DNA of 33,979 bases from contig LRSR01008760.1 of assembly GCA_001579985.1 (NCBI GenBank), positions 1 through 33,979 of the forward strand, written 5' to 3'. Below, piece by piece: positions 1 to 10,135 of this stretch (positions within the stretch are counted from its first letter, which is position 1; each line of letters starts with the position of its first letter). Source of the DNA: Hypsibius dujardini. Taxonomy: Eukaryota > Tardigrada > Eutardigrada > Parachela > Hypsibiidae. A program made the translations under genes and the position numbers. Below the pieces are notes generated by a model, which was given only the letters and a program-made list of their open reading frames with translations, did no database searches and was not told where the DNA came from.

Positions 1-529
1 GAAAGCCGGCCATCTGGGCGGCTTGGTTCAGGTAATAATACCCGCTTTGATTCCAGTGGGTGGGCACCGTAATGACACATTTTTTAATCAATTTTTGTAC
101 TTTCAGTTCGGCTTGGTCCCTCATATCCCGAATTAACTCAGCCAGCAGTAAGACCAAAAGTACAGTCGGCTTTCCCGGGGCAAGTGTACAGCTGAAGCGC
201 GGAGAAAATTCGTGGAGGGAGTAGATAAACGGCAGACGCTCGCGGGTGATGACGTCTCGGGCTGCCGCCTCGGTGGTGTTGGCGAAAAAGAGCAGATTGA
301 ACAGACAGGAGTAGGGCTGCACGGCGGATAAGTCCTTGGCCGGTCTGCCAATGTCGATGCGATATTTGCCGGTCCGTTCGTCCTGCTCTAAAACCGCAAA
401 CGCCGGGACCTTCTTTTCTCCCCGATTATTCTCCAGAATTGTAATGTTACCGTCAATCCACAATGAGGCGCATAGTTTTGAGGTGCCGAAATCAATGCCA
501 AGGATGATTGGTACCGAGGTGGATGCCAT
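1..529 (-). CDS. Divergent Hsp70-family protein, N-terminal ATPase part (cut by window edge)
   Basis: Reading from the ATG at 527-529 (minus) gives 176 uninterrupted codons to the window edge. The protein begins MASTSVPIILGIDFGTSKL. IDFGTSKL occupies the place of the Hsp70 phosphate-1 loop (IDLGTTNS), about residues 11-18. It is followed by a strand with ENNRGEKKVPAF (Hsp70: ANDQGNRTTPS), then an IGRPAKD segment (IGDAAKN). Near the edge come a VITVPTHW segment (VVTVPAYF) and AAQMAGF (AGTIAGL). The order and spacing are those of lobe I of the Hsp70 nucleotide-binding domain, so ATP-dependent chaperone-type activity is inferred. The sequence is much more divergent than a canonical cytosolic Hsp70. 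Catalytic lobe II and the substrate-binding domain lie outside the window. The next Hsp70-like gene is about 2.5 kb away on the same strand. A pseudogene further left cannot be excluded. Confidence 0.72.
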   Translation of the reverse strand, partial: MASTSVPIILGIDFGTSKLCASLWIDGNITILENNRGEKKVPAFAVLEQDERTGKYRIDIGRPAKDLSAVQPYSCLFNLLFFANTTEAAARDVITRERLPFIYSLHEFSPRFSCTLAPGKPTVLLVLLLAELIRDMRDQAELKVQKLIKKCVITVPTHWNQSGYYYLNQAAQMAGF

Positions 530-789
530 CGGGCAGAGGTCTCAGGCGATCACTCTATGTTAATGTGACTTAGTAAGAAGTAGCTTTTAGTCGGTGATAT
601 TTTTCACAGTTTTTGTTCATCAGAGATGTTCATTCAACAATCATTCCACTCATGCACGTACAGAACAAAGCACGAAGTAAACGAATCGGTTAACGTCGCC
701 TGCAAATGTTAATGCAAATAATTTGCTGCAGCTATACCCAAGCGATTTAGGCAAACTGGCCCGCGCGTCAAATGTTTATCTCATTTATC

Positions 790-805
790 GGGGGGGGGGG
801 GGGGG
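790..805. repeat. Homopolymer G run (16 G)
   Basis: Sixteen consecutive G residues, followed by AGGAG. Length is prone to sequencing and assembly error. A tract like this can form a G-quadruplex, but no function is inferred. Confidence 0.95.
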
Positions 806-1031
806 AGGAGACAAGTAAATAGTCACACTTTTCTAATCGGTCGAAGTTTTAAGGGCGCTTACCAACTATTCAAAGGTTCAAACTAAGACTGGACATTTTG
901 ATCAGTTGCAGGCACTTTCCGGCGCAACCAGTGTGCACAAATTTATTACCCACTGTTACTTCTGTAGAAATCCTTAACAAATAAGAATAACAGTTATTTT
1001 AATATGTCAAAAATGTATATCCCTTCCAATA

Positions 1032-1299
1032 CGAGGTAAAACTCCCAAAGCTGCGCAAGTTCGGAAATGGTATAAATGCCGCGTTCGCACGCTTTTCTCA
1101 CATTGTTTGTCGATATTTTGGGATCAAAAATAAATCGGACAAAAATATGTGACAATAATTTTGACAAAAGACAAAAAACTAGAAATATAATTTTTTTAAA
1201 TTGAAAATGAAAAAAAACCCTTTTGACTATTTTGATTGATGTACGTCACGATTTTGCCCTATTTGCGTTGTCGTGCGCAGCATTGGGAGTTTTACCTCG
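1032..1299. mobile_element. TA-flanked MITE, 268 bp (Tc1/mariner-type)
   Basis: Terminal inverted repeats of 26 bp with one mismatch (1032-1057 and 1274-1299) start CGAGGTAAAACTCCCAA. The dinucleotide TA lies immediately outside both ends (1030-1031 and 1300-1301), as expected of a TA target-site duplication. The interior is AT-rich with no transposase frame, so this is a non-autonomous copy. Family assignment to Tc1/mariner rests only on the TA target. Confidence 0.8.
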
Positions 1300-2712
1300 T
1301 ACCGAAATCTGTGGAATAGATGGGCACTAAGGAAACTCTGTACGCTAAACATCTTAAATGAACGCGGTAGTACGCTATAGTGGTTGTTTAGCTCGGTTGT
1401 ACCTAAAACAAAACATGGTTTCTTACAACTCGGAAGTCGGAACCACGGGCTGCAGGGGAGTCGGCAGGAGTGAACAGTACCGGTAAGAAACTTACTTTTT
1501 GGAAAAGCAATTTTTTGCTAATTTCAGACCTTTAGTATTGAAATATTTAGACATGGATAAGTGAAAAAAATGTTCATAAATGAAAAATAAAAAACTCTGA
1601 TTTAAAACAGTAATAACCATCTTGATCATCGTTGGCAAAAATTTCAAAAGGATTGGAGAGCTCAAGAATACTTTGTGCACCGACCTAAGTGACAAAATGT
1701 CAGGGAGCTTTCTGCCAATTTTACCTTTGACGGGCTTTTCATGAGTCTCGCTCTTTGCTGAAATGCTCTGTCGAGTGCCTGAATGCATTTTATCTTTGTA
1801 AACTGTTGTCTAAGACAAGAGTTTGTTCAAGTTTGAGCAGTTACAGCGAATGCTAAGAAGTGGCGACATTTTGTCCCAGCAATTAAAGATTTGGGCGCTT
1901 CAAGTTTCTATACGGTTGAAGTCGTAAAACTATAAAGTTTATTATTTATGAAAGCTCACACAAAATACTTCAAAACTGCTGTTTACAAAAACGCGAACAG
2001 GAAGACAATTACCAAGCCCCGCAAACCGCGGGTTAAAAATTGTGGTGCGAGGACGTTTCCATATTCGACTAAGGTTACGATAAATGAAATTCTCATTCAT
2101 ACTATTGCACGATGAAAAATTTGAGTACAGTCGTTCGGAAGCCAATTGAATTTTCTTCATTTTAGCGTTATTAGATTTTTGTAACAACTGACGTGCACGA
2201 CCTCCGTAATTTGTAAATATTATCTAAAAGTAAGTTTCTATCCGGTAGGCTGAAAGAAATTGGCGAAAAGCCAAGTCAGAATTCGACGATTCATTTCGAG
2301 ACATTTAAAAGCGTGTGGGGGTCTGAAGCTTGAATTACTACGATCCCGGGGTTTTCGAATCGTTTCCATCTCTTCAGATTTCGAATAACTTTTGAGATGT
2401 TTGCGCACGAAACGTAGATAAACTTTATCTGTATAACTACCATTGCCCGATTAAAACACTGAAGAATAGTCTAGCCTAAGTAACCTTTCTGAAAAAGCAG
2501 GATTCTTCACGTATTACGAAGTCCCAGGGACTATGTATTGACATCCGAACCCATCATTTACATCTTGCAACTTTAGTATCTTCGGTTACGATAGATTGAA
2601 TATTGGACAAAAGGTTCCAACCTCCAATGGAAATGGAAGAGCGGCTATATGCACGCATTATGTACACCGTAAAGTTTGGTTTCCATACAATAACCCGTTT
2701 TGGGACAATTTG

Positions 2713-2785
2713 AGCGCACCCCAATAAAGTACCAGTGCATCTATAGATGCACTGGAGATGCACTGGTACTTTATTGGGGTGCGCT
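2713..2785. repeat. Perfect inverted repeat, 30-bp arms, 13-nt loop
   Basis: The arms 2713-2742 and 2756-2785 are exact reverse complements (AGCGCACCCCAATAAAG...). The 13-nt loop itself contains GATGCACTGG, a partial repeat of the arm, so alternative foldings are possible. A perfect hairpin of this length suggests a recent origin or a very small foldback element. There is no clear target duplication outside it. Confidence 0.95.
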
Positions 2786-3011
2786 GTAAGTAAGCTTCTT
2801 ACTATAGCCAGGTAGCGTTGCCGAAACGCACGCGCAGTTAACTCTTGATTTTGTAATTAAATGTCGGAGATTCAAAAGACTGCACACTTCGAGGAACTCT
2901 AGACTGGCAAACGACAATGTGTTGACGATTGAGGGAACGCCCAAGGGGCGTGGAGTATGAGATTGGTGGATGTGTAAGTCATCTCGTTTAATAACAACAC
3001 GCGAGTTGTAG

Positions 3012-4855
3012 TTAGCTTATATCCAGAGAAATTTCCATGCCAGACGCCGTAGCGGTCGTCGTGTCGCCGACCTCAACGGCGGAAATGCTTAGCAGCGATG
3101 AGGCGTTCAGCTGGAAGACAACAGATACTATCGTTTTGCCGGCGTCGGCCGGTGTCAGTCCAGACAGGGTCAGTTGTCCGAGATAACAGTTGTGGCGAAG
3201 CCTACGATCGTCGCCCTCATATATCCGTAGCACCACCACCGTCTGGTAGTCTTCCACAGTGGTGACCAGAACCGTGCGGGGAGCGGCCGACAGGGCGGAG
3301 AACTTGCCCACAACTGTGGAGTATGTGCCGTCCCCGAGTTCTATTCCGATCGAATGGGACGTCACGTCCAGCAGCATAAGCTCAGGGCAAGATCCGGCCG
3401 AGGCGAGACACCTGGCGTACGTCGCCGCACCCAACGCGACGGCTTCGTCCGGGTGGATGTCCCGATAGACCGGGCGACCGGCGAAATACGCCTGAACGAT
3501 CTCTCGCACCTTCGGAATCCGCGAACAACCGCCCACGAGAACGACTTGATCGATATCGGAGGTCATGAGCTGCTTAAACTTGAGGCAGTACTCGATGGGG
3601 CATGTTAAACGGGCAAACAGATCCTGGCACGCCACCTCGAAGACTTCCCGTGAGAGTGTTTCTTTGAAATCGATCCCGTTGTGAAGGGCCGGCAGGGCTA
3701 CGACCGCATGGAGGATACCCTCTCCCGAGAGGGTGAATTTGACGGCCTCCGCGTGCGAGCGTAAGCGTGACACGGCCCCTGGGTTTTCACGAATTCCGAG
3801 TCCGTGGCGTGTTTCGAAGGCGCCCAGCAGCCATTGGTAAATTCTTTCGTCAAAATCCAGTCCTCCCAAACTGCTGTCGCCGTCCGTGCAGAGCACTTGG
3901 ATGGTTCTTCGTCCAGCGTCGTCACTGCCTGTCTTTACAACGGAGACGTCCAGTGTTCCGCCACCCAAGTCAAATACCAAGATGGTTTGACTCCCCTGCC
4001 GGAAAGACAGCGTGTCAATATCAGCTCAACTCAAGCTGTATAAATTTGAGATTCATTTGAGATTCATTTTCCGAATAACATCATGAATTGGTTTGCTTTG
4101 CTTTTGAAGTTTATCATACCAATGTTTCTGTGGACTTGATTTAAATACCTATATGTTGTGTTAGATGACGGAGTAATCACAAAAAAATCAGTTAAGAAAT
4201 ATCTGACTTTTAGCATTCAAAATTATTGATCACCCATCAATGACTAGGACGCCAAACATTTCCGTATCCATACCTGACTGTGACTAATACCATAAGCAAT
4301 GGCAGCAGCGGTCGGTTCATTGATCAGCGCAATCACCTCCAGCCCAGCCAGCACCGCGGCCCGTTTGGTCGCTTCTCGCTGGGCGTGGGTGAAGTTGGCC
4401 GGCACACTGATGACCGCACGGCTCACCGGCCGTTTCAGCTGCACCTTTGCGGTCTGCAGCAGCGCTTTCAGTACCTCCGCGCTGATGTCCTCCGGGCTTT
4501 TGCACTGCCCGTTGCTGAGTCGCACCACCGGCTTCCCGTCCCCGCGGTCGATGACGGTGAAGGGCCAGCGACTGGCATGCCTCTGCACCTCCTCCTCGGC
4601 AAACGTCCGGCCGATGATGCGCTTGATCGTGTGGATGGTGTCGACGGTCCCGTCGAAGCTGTTCTCCTTAGCAATCTCACCCACCTCGCACTCCCCAAAG
4701 TCGTAGGACACACAGCTCGGGGTGAGTCGACTACCGAAACAGTTGGCCAGCACGAACGCTCGACCGTCCACCCACGCAGCGACTGCGCTGTTGGTCGTCC
4801 CGAGATCAATTCCGACGGCATCGTTGGACAACAGATTCTCCACCTCAGCACTCAT
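3012..4855 (-). CDS. Lid-less Hsp70-family chaperone, two exons, 521 aa
   Basis: Exons 4274-4855 and 3012-3995 are joined by a 278-bp GT-AG intron in phase 0, between SHSQ and GSQT. The start chosen is MSAEVENLL, which places the phosphate-1 loop GIDLGTTNS at residues 15-23. An upstream in-frame ATG at 5056 would add 67 residues unlike Hsp70. Further Hsp70 landmarks are TIKRIIGR (76-83), [17 protein letters not shown] (148-164), [11 protein letters not shown] (179-189), phosphate-2 [12 protein letters not shown] (201-212), the adenosine motif [16 protein letters not shown] (345-360), [11 protein letters not shown] (375-385) and the linker-like LMLLDV (400-405). A beta substrate-binding domain follows ([24 protein letters not shown]). 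The protein ends at about the last beta strand. The roughly 100-residue alpha lid and the EEVD/KDEL-type tail of ordinary 640-650-aa Hsp70s are absent. All ATPase motifs are present, so nucleotide-driven substrate binding is inferred, without lid closure and probably without TPR co-chaperone docking. Confidence 0.88.
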
Positions 4856-5509
4856 TCGTGGACGAGAACCCTGATGACTAATTTTCCTGTGGTGGAGCTT
4901 TTTCCAGGCTTTGCTGGGGTCCTCATTGAAACAATAAACATGGGTGGTTTGATAATTGGAATACCGCTCGACTTCTTCATCTGCAGTATGGTGTCGATCG
5001 GCAACTTGGGCTACATGGAGTGCATGGCGAAATGAAGCTAATGCTACTATGTGCATGGTGGAACACTATCCTATTAGGGTTCGCGTAGGTAGACATCATT
5101 GCAATGGCAAAATCGGACAGTCACTCTTAATCTCGCTCCAATAATGATACTATGGCCGATATGGCTAGTTTTCCTTTTGGCGTCTTTTGATTGTCATGAA
5201 TGTTATGCCCATAATCTGAGGATTATTGATAAACAAACACAGCCAGAATTCATGATACAGCTGCTTGAGTGGGTCTCATTCCGTCCGCAGCAAAGCTGTC
5301 TCTCAGTGTTTGTATGTACCTGCTGATGAGCGCTTTAACACGGGACATTCCGAGCAACTGTGTAAAAGTGCCATCAGCTGTCGTGTCGGCTATTTTAGTT
5401 CGAATGCAGTATGGAAAATCGATGCAAAAGTAAATTTGATTAAAAAATAGGTCAGCTATACAGTGAGAATATTTTTAATCGTTTCACCGGGAACGATCCT
5501 GCTACCTCT
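4856..5509. other. Spacer between the Hsp70-like gene and the PVYQ-repeat gene
   Basis: This stretch holds the 5' flank of the Hsp70-like gene and the 3' flank of the PVYQ-repeat gene. No gene, RNA or repeat is recognised. An in-frame open extension of the Hsp70-like frame reaches 5056 but has no family resemblance and is probably 5'UTR. Confidence 0.5.
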
Positions 5510-8500
5510 TCACCGCCGGCGACGGTCGAAAACGGTTCGACGGCGAGGCGTAGTCGGACGCCGAACTAAATGGAGATACTCTTGAACCGCCGTGTCCTTC
5601 ACCTCCTCCTGCGGGTACGCCACCTTAGGGGGAGCTCTCGTTGTGGTGGGTCGAGGGTACGCCGGTGCGTCCGTCGTGTCATCATCGTCATCGTCATACG
5701 CTTCGGTCGTCCGTTTCGCCGCCGTGTACATCGGAATATACCTTGCAGTCGTTGCCGTGTAATATACCTGAGTCTTCGGTGCTTGGTATGGGACCACGGC
5801 TTGGTAGGGTTTGGGCGTGGCTATAACCACGTACGGTCGTGGAGTGGTATAAACGGGGGCCTCCGTCTCGTCGTCGTCGTCGTCGTCGTAGGCTTCGGTG
5901 GTGGCGACGTAAACAAGTGCCGGTTTGTTGGGAAGCTGGTAGGGTTTGGAGTCGTATGTAGGTTTTGGTACTGGTGCAGCTAAATAGGCATTTTAAAAAC
6001 TAAAATTAGTTAATTAAGTACTGTACTCTCCTTAATCAAGACAAATTTTGCTGCCTAAAAACGCCAAGGGATTCGTTTGTTAATTTTGTAATTAAAACTG
6101 TTGGGTTGATTTTACTCAAATTTGTTTAGGAATTTAGGTGTTTCAACTTAAGTCTTTTAGGGGAAGGGGAATAACATTTTTAGTATAGCCTTCTAAACAA
6201 ATTAACAAAACTAAATTAAAGACTTGGCCAATAAAAGTTCCTTTGAAAGCCAGGAATGTCATTGTCATTCCATGACCAGCGATTTCAGGTTCTTAACTAA
6301 TAATATATTCTATTCATATTCTCGTTCAAGGAATACCGTGGATTAATTTGCATATTCTACAAAACAACCAGTTTGGTAAAGAAAGCACAAGCACGCAAAC
6401 TTCGCATCTTGTTAAGATTAATTTTTTTTTTCTATTAGGATTCAACTACATTTTTCGCAAATTTAGTTTATACTAAACACTATTAATACTGCATTGATTA
6501 TAAGACGCGAAACTCATTTAGGTATACATCTCCGTCCAAATAATTTTTGATCAATACTCAATGCTGAACTATTCGATCTGAACTGAATTTCAAATTGGGT
6601 CCTCTCAAACTAAACCTTAAATTATCAGACCACCTACGCTAATTATCCTCTACATATCCTCACTATAAATTATCCTCAACATGTTAAATACCATATGTGT
6701 AAACGGGTTGTTGATAAACAGGCTTCGGTGCAGGCGCAGCCTTTTGATATGCAGGTTGTGGGACTGCTTGTTGGTACACGGGCTGGGGAACCGCAGGAGC
6801 TGGTTTTTGATACGTCGGTGCAGGAGCTGGGGCTGGATTCTGATACACTGGCTGTGGAGCCGGAGCTGGTTGTTGGTAGACAGGTCGAGGAGCTGGAGTG
6901 GGTTTTTGATAGACCGGCTGGTGAACTGGAACGACCTTTTGATATACCGACTGAGGCTGTGGCGCTGGAACTTGGTACACCGGCTGCGGAGCTGGTCGCT
7001 GGTAGGCCGGTTGTTGGGCTGGAACGGCCTTTTTTCCGTACCCCGACTTGTCCGACTCGTCACGGTCGTTTGATTCGAAATCAACAGCGTTCGTTTCCTG
7101 CCGACTGTTGCTAATGCTGCGAGCACCAGAGCCACGCCCTGAGTTGGACGATGAAATTAGACCGAAAACTGTGATGCCAGCTCCAGATGTCTGGGAACCA
7201 CCTTGACCGTTCCCATGGGCATACGTTGATGGTTCGTCGAATTGTTTTGTTCCGTACTGAACAGGTTCGCTGTAGGGAAGGGGTTGAGGAGCGGATTGTG
7301 GCTGGGGAGCGGCGTTCTGATATGGAACGGGTGCAGAAACAGCATTTTGATAAGAAACGGAAATCGGAGCGGGATTCTGATAAGGAACCGGAGCTGGAGC
7401 GTTGTTTTGATAAGAAACAGAAGTTGGAGCACTGTTCTGATACGGAACAGGAGCAGGGCTGGGGTAGGGAACTTCCGGGGGAGCAGGTGCGCTCTGGTAA
7501 GCAGACTGCTGATGATTGCTGTGTAACAGTTCCGAGGTCCATCTTCCTAAATGCGGAGTGTGGGCTGGCAAGTTGTCGCCGTAGAACGAAGGAGCTGGGC
7601 CGCCGTCGTCCGGGGCGTTGTACGCAGGAGCTGCGTTCTGTCTTGCTGGAGCATTTTCTTGATAGGTGTTAACAGGAGCCTGATCGTAGCTGTTTTGGCT
7701 TGCGTATGCCGGTTTTTCTGGACGCTGATCATAGGATTGGCTGGACTGATACGGACCGTTTCCGGAATCGTCTCCGCCTGTGTAGGGAGGTCGAACCTGG
7801 TATCGGCCACTGCCTTGATAGTCCTCCTGGGTGAAGCCGTTGGTCCCGCCGTCGTACCTGCAATTGATGAAGCCAAAAGTAGTATATCGAAAAGAATTAC
7901 ACTAACGTGAATCATCAAAAGTGTGATTTAATCTTCATTCTCTTCATAGGCTTTTATCAGTTCCAGGTTTCTTGCTAACTGTTTATTTAGTTAATTTAGT
8001 TTTCAGCCTAAAATAAAATACGTATGTAAAACAAATTTATAATGAATTTAATTGTTAATTATTTTTAACTGCGCGGTCAGCAGCTATGTGGCTGTTAAAG
8101 CGCAAGTAACGTGAGTTGATTGATAAACTAATTTTTTTCCAACTAACTTTTAATTTGCCATATATTTATTCGAGTTTATCTGGAAAATGACACTACAATA
8201 GAATAGAAAAGGGAATTGCTAATTATTTTTGTATGAAATGTCTATCGCGTTATCTCAATTGAATTATTGTAGTTCATTTATATGCAAGTTTTGGTTATAT
8301 TTGTTTTGTATACTTTGATCTGGACTAGTATTTCCTTGTGCTTACTTGGAACGATTTTCAGAGAAGGAGAACGCAGAATGCTTTCGCTTTATTTTTGTTA
8401 ATTAGTTCAATATTAATGCTACAATCACCTCGATGGATTGATTGTTTGAACGACTTCCCCGACCCTTTCCACACTCAATACTTTTGTTTTCTGTTGAGTA

Positions 8501-9271
8501 TTATTTCCAGAATATTTCTCGCTCTTCACTAAAATGTCGGATATAAATCCTCTGAACGTCCTTCATTTCATCTGCTGATTTTAAGTGATCTGAATCAATC
8601 TGTTGACGACTTTGAATTGTCCGGATTTATGATGTATGGACGAAAAGTAAGTGACACTTGTATTAATCAGCCGACCACCGGCCGATAGGGCGGGAAGAAA
8701 ACATGTTAAATCAATCAATATATTGAAGTGATTAGAGCACGTGTTAAACATGCAATCAATCGCTGGTTTGCAATGAGAATTCCCAACGTGCCAATCCAAG
8801 CTTTCAAATCTGGCCAAAATTAGTTGTGCTTTAGTCACCCATAAAATAAATTCTGTAAACCATACCTAATATAGAATTAGTTAAAAAAATAAAACGGAAG
8901 CATTCTCCGTTTCCCCTCTGAAAATCGTCCCAAGTTAGTCGTACCCGCTTTTCTGTGGATAACCTTGCTGCTGTGGCGCGACGGGCTGCTGTGAACCCCA
9001 ACTGCCATATCCGTTGTTCGGAGCTCCTAATCCCTGACCCATTCCATACTGGACTGCTGATCCTCGCGAATCCGCTCCATAGGCATTGCCTTGATCAATG
9101 TAGTTTCCGCCACGCTTCCCCGCCTCATGTCCAGCCAACACAACGTACGCCCAACCGCCTTCAAAACGAAATTGTCATTTTAAAGCAGTTTCTAAAAATA
9201 TTCAGATTAAAGTTGAATAACATCCTCATATCTTACCTGAAAGAAGGATACAAGCCTTCCAAAGCGCCATT
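5510..9271 (-). CDS. Secreted Pro/Tyr/Gln-rich (PVYQ-repeat) structural protein, multi-exon
   Basis: Function is not known; the composition suggests a cuticle or extracellular-matrix protein. Proposed exons are 9237-9271 (MALWKACILLF, signal-peptide start), 8945-9158 (GWAYVVLAGHEAGKRGG, then Gly/Gln/Asn-rich), 6692-7857 and 5510-5979. The last junction is firm: phase 1, GTATTT...TTTAG, joining PVYTY to APVPKP. The 6692-7857 exon carries many units of the type PAPQPVYQ, VPYQNxAP and QPVYQKPAP. The last exon carries two TTEAYDDDDDD blocks, YTTPRP and TTTRAPP segments, and ends RRRTVFDRRRR. Tyr spaced by Pro/Gln is typical of proteins crosslinked through tyrosine, which is inference here. Two 5' problems remain. 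Exon 9237-9271 ends in phase 2 but the next exon needs phase 1, a one-base conflict. The donor at 8944 (GTACGA) is weak, and without splicing the frame stops at 8935-8937. Two adjacent genes rather than one is possible. Confidence 0.62.
5864..5887. repeat. GTC/GAC trinucleotide run coding poly-Asp
   Basis: A trinucleotide microsatellite inside the last exon of the PVYQ gene encodes six Asp followed by Glu. A second, shorter Asp run from the same TTEAY-D6 unit lies near 5680-5700. Length variation here would add or remove acidic residues in frame. Confidence 0.85.
8345..8934. mobile_element. TTA-flanked MITE, 590 bp (PIF/Harbinger-type)
   Basis: Long imperfect terminal inverted repeats of about 70 bp start CTTGGRACGATTTTCAGA at both ends (8345 rightward, 8934 leftward) and continue through a shared AACGCAGAATG-like and T-rich segment. 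The trinucleotide TTA directly flanks both ends (8342-8344 and 8935-8937). A TTA/TAA target is characteristic of PIF/Harbinger elements. No transposase frame is present. The right-hand TTA, read on the minus strand, is the TAA that ends the frame of the 8945-9158 exon. A third copy of this terminus lies at 32375-32435. Confidence 0.78.
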
Positions 9272-9344
9272 TTGCGACAGAGCAGCAGATGTGAAAGGGA
9301 AGAATGAACTTTCAGCCGAAGCAGAAACTTGACTTAATCGCAAA

Positions 9345-9350
9345 AGTATA
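9345..9350 (-). promoter_or_regulatory. Possible TATA-like element for the 9271 start
   Basis: On the minus strand TATACT lies about 75 bases before the ATG at 9271. The placement would allow a short 5'UTR. It is a weak match and no initiator is evident. Confidence 0.25.
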
Positions 9351-10046
9351 AGAAATTTTAATTTGTGTTTAAAGTTTCACTTCTTACATCCTAATCTTAC
9401 GAGAGAGCATGCTTCCATCAGCAGGCCACCACTTTCGGTTGTTGTGCCTACAAAGCACAGTATAATTTACTGAATCGATAACAGAAAGAGAGGGCGTCTT
9501 CAGCTGGAGTTTTTGCCGCGCTTTTTTCTACCCGAACGTTATGAGTGATGCCGGCCATCAGTCTCTCTGCAAGTTACTTTTACTTATGCTGGCCAACAGA
9601 GACCATCAATGCTGAAGGTACAAACGTCTAGGAAAAAAATGATTACGATCGTTGCGCCACATATTGCCACACACTCACTCACATACAGTTGCGCGTATGC
9701 AAAAGAAGTGGAAGAGTTTCGAATCTTTCGATGAGCTCGGACTAGAATGATGAGTGTATTTATTGCACATCGGGTCCGAACTACTGCGCGAGAAATTTAT
9801 TTGACGCACGTGGGCGTTGGCAGCTCTGATGGATGGCTGAGCCGTTTGTTAGTATTCTGCCGCCCGTTTTAAAAAAAAACTAAATGCCTATCAAAAATTT
9901 TGACCAAATGTCGATACATAACTGCAACGTCGACAGTCGCGAATTGGCCGTTTAGGCAGAGCGCGCAACGACCCTTCGAATAGAACGTTTAGATTATAGG
10001 GGTTCGGAGTTGAGCCATAATTAAATTTAAACATAGAATTAGAGCC

Positions 10047-10064
10047 AGACATACAAGCAGACAA

Positions 10065-10115
<51 letters not shown>

Positions 10116-10135
10116 GGCAGACAGGCAAGCAGATA
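10047..10135. repeat. (CAGA)n microsatellite
   Basis: About twenty tandem CAGA units with occasional CAAA and CAGG variants, the longest pure microsatellite in the window. Confidence 0.95.

Larger units (their letters stand above)
530..3011. other. Intergenic region between two Hsp70-like genes
   Basis: No coding region is supported here: open frames are short and without recognisable domains. It holds a G run (790-805), a 268-bp TA-flanked MITE (1032-1299) and a perfect hairpin (2713-2785), listed separately. It should also contain the promoter of the left-edge Hsp70-like gene. I could not find a convincing TATA box or a clean heat-shock element (alternating nGAAn) near 530-700. Confidence 0.6.

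Noticed and set aside
3259-5035. Long plus-strand open frames opposite the Hsp70-like gene
   Set aside because: The antisense of GC-rich Hsp70 codons commonly stays open. There is no domain resemblance.
6681-7910. Long plus-strand and alternative-frame open frames across the PVYQ exon
   Set aside because: Repetitive Pro/Gln/Tyr codons keep several frames open. Only the minus frame with PVYQ units links to splice sites on both sides.
7858-7918. An ATG-started hydrophobic stretch (MMIHVSVILFDILLLASS) directly upstream of the large PVYQ exon that looks like a signal peptide
   Set aside because: It is one base out of frame with the PVYQ protein, and it ends in a pyrimidine-rich TTGCAG acceptor. 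A T-rich splice tract translates as Phe/Leu/Ile by chance.
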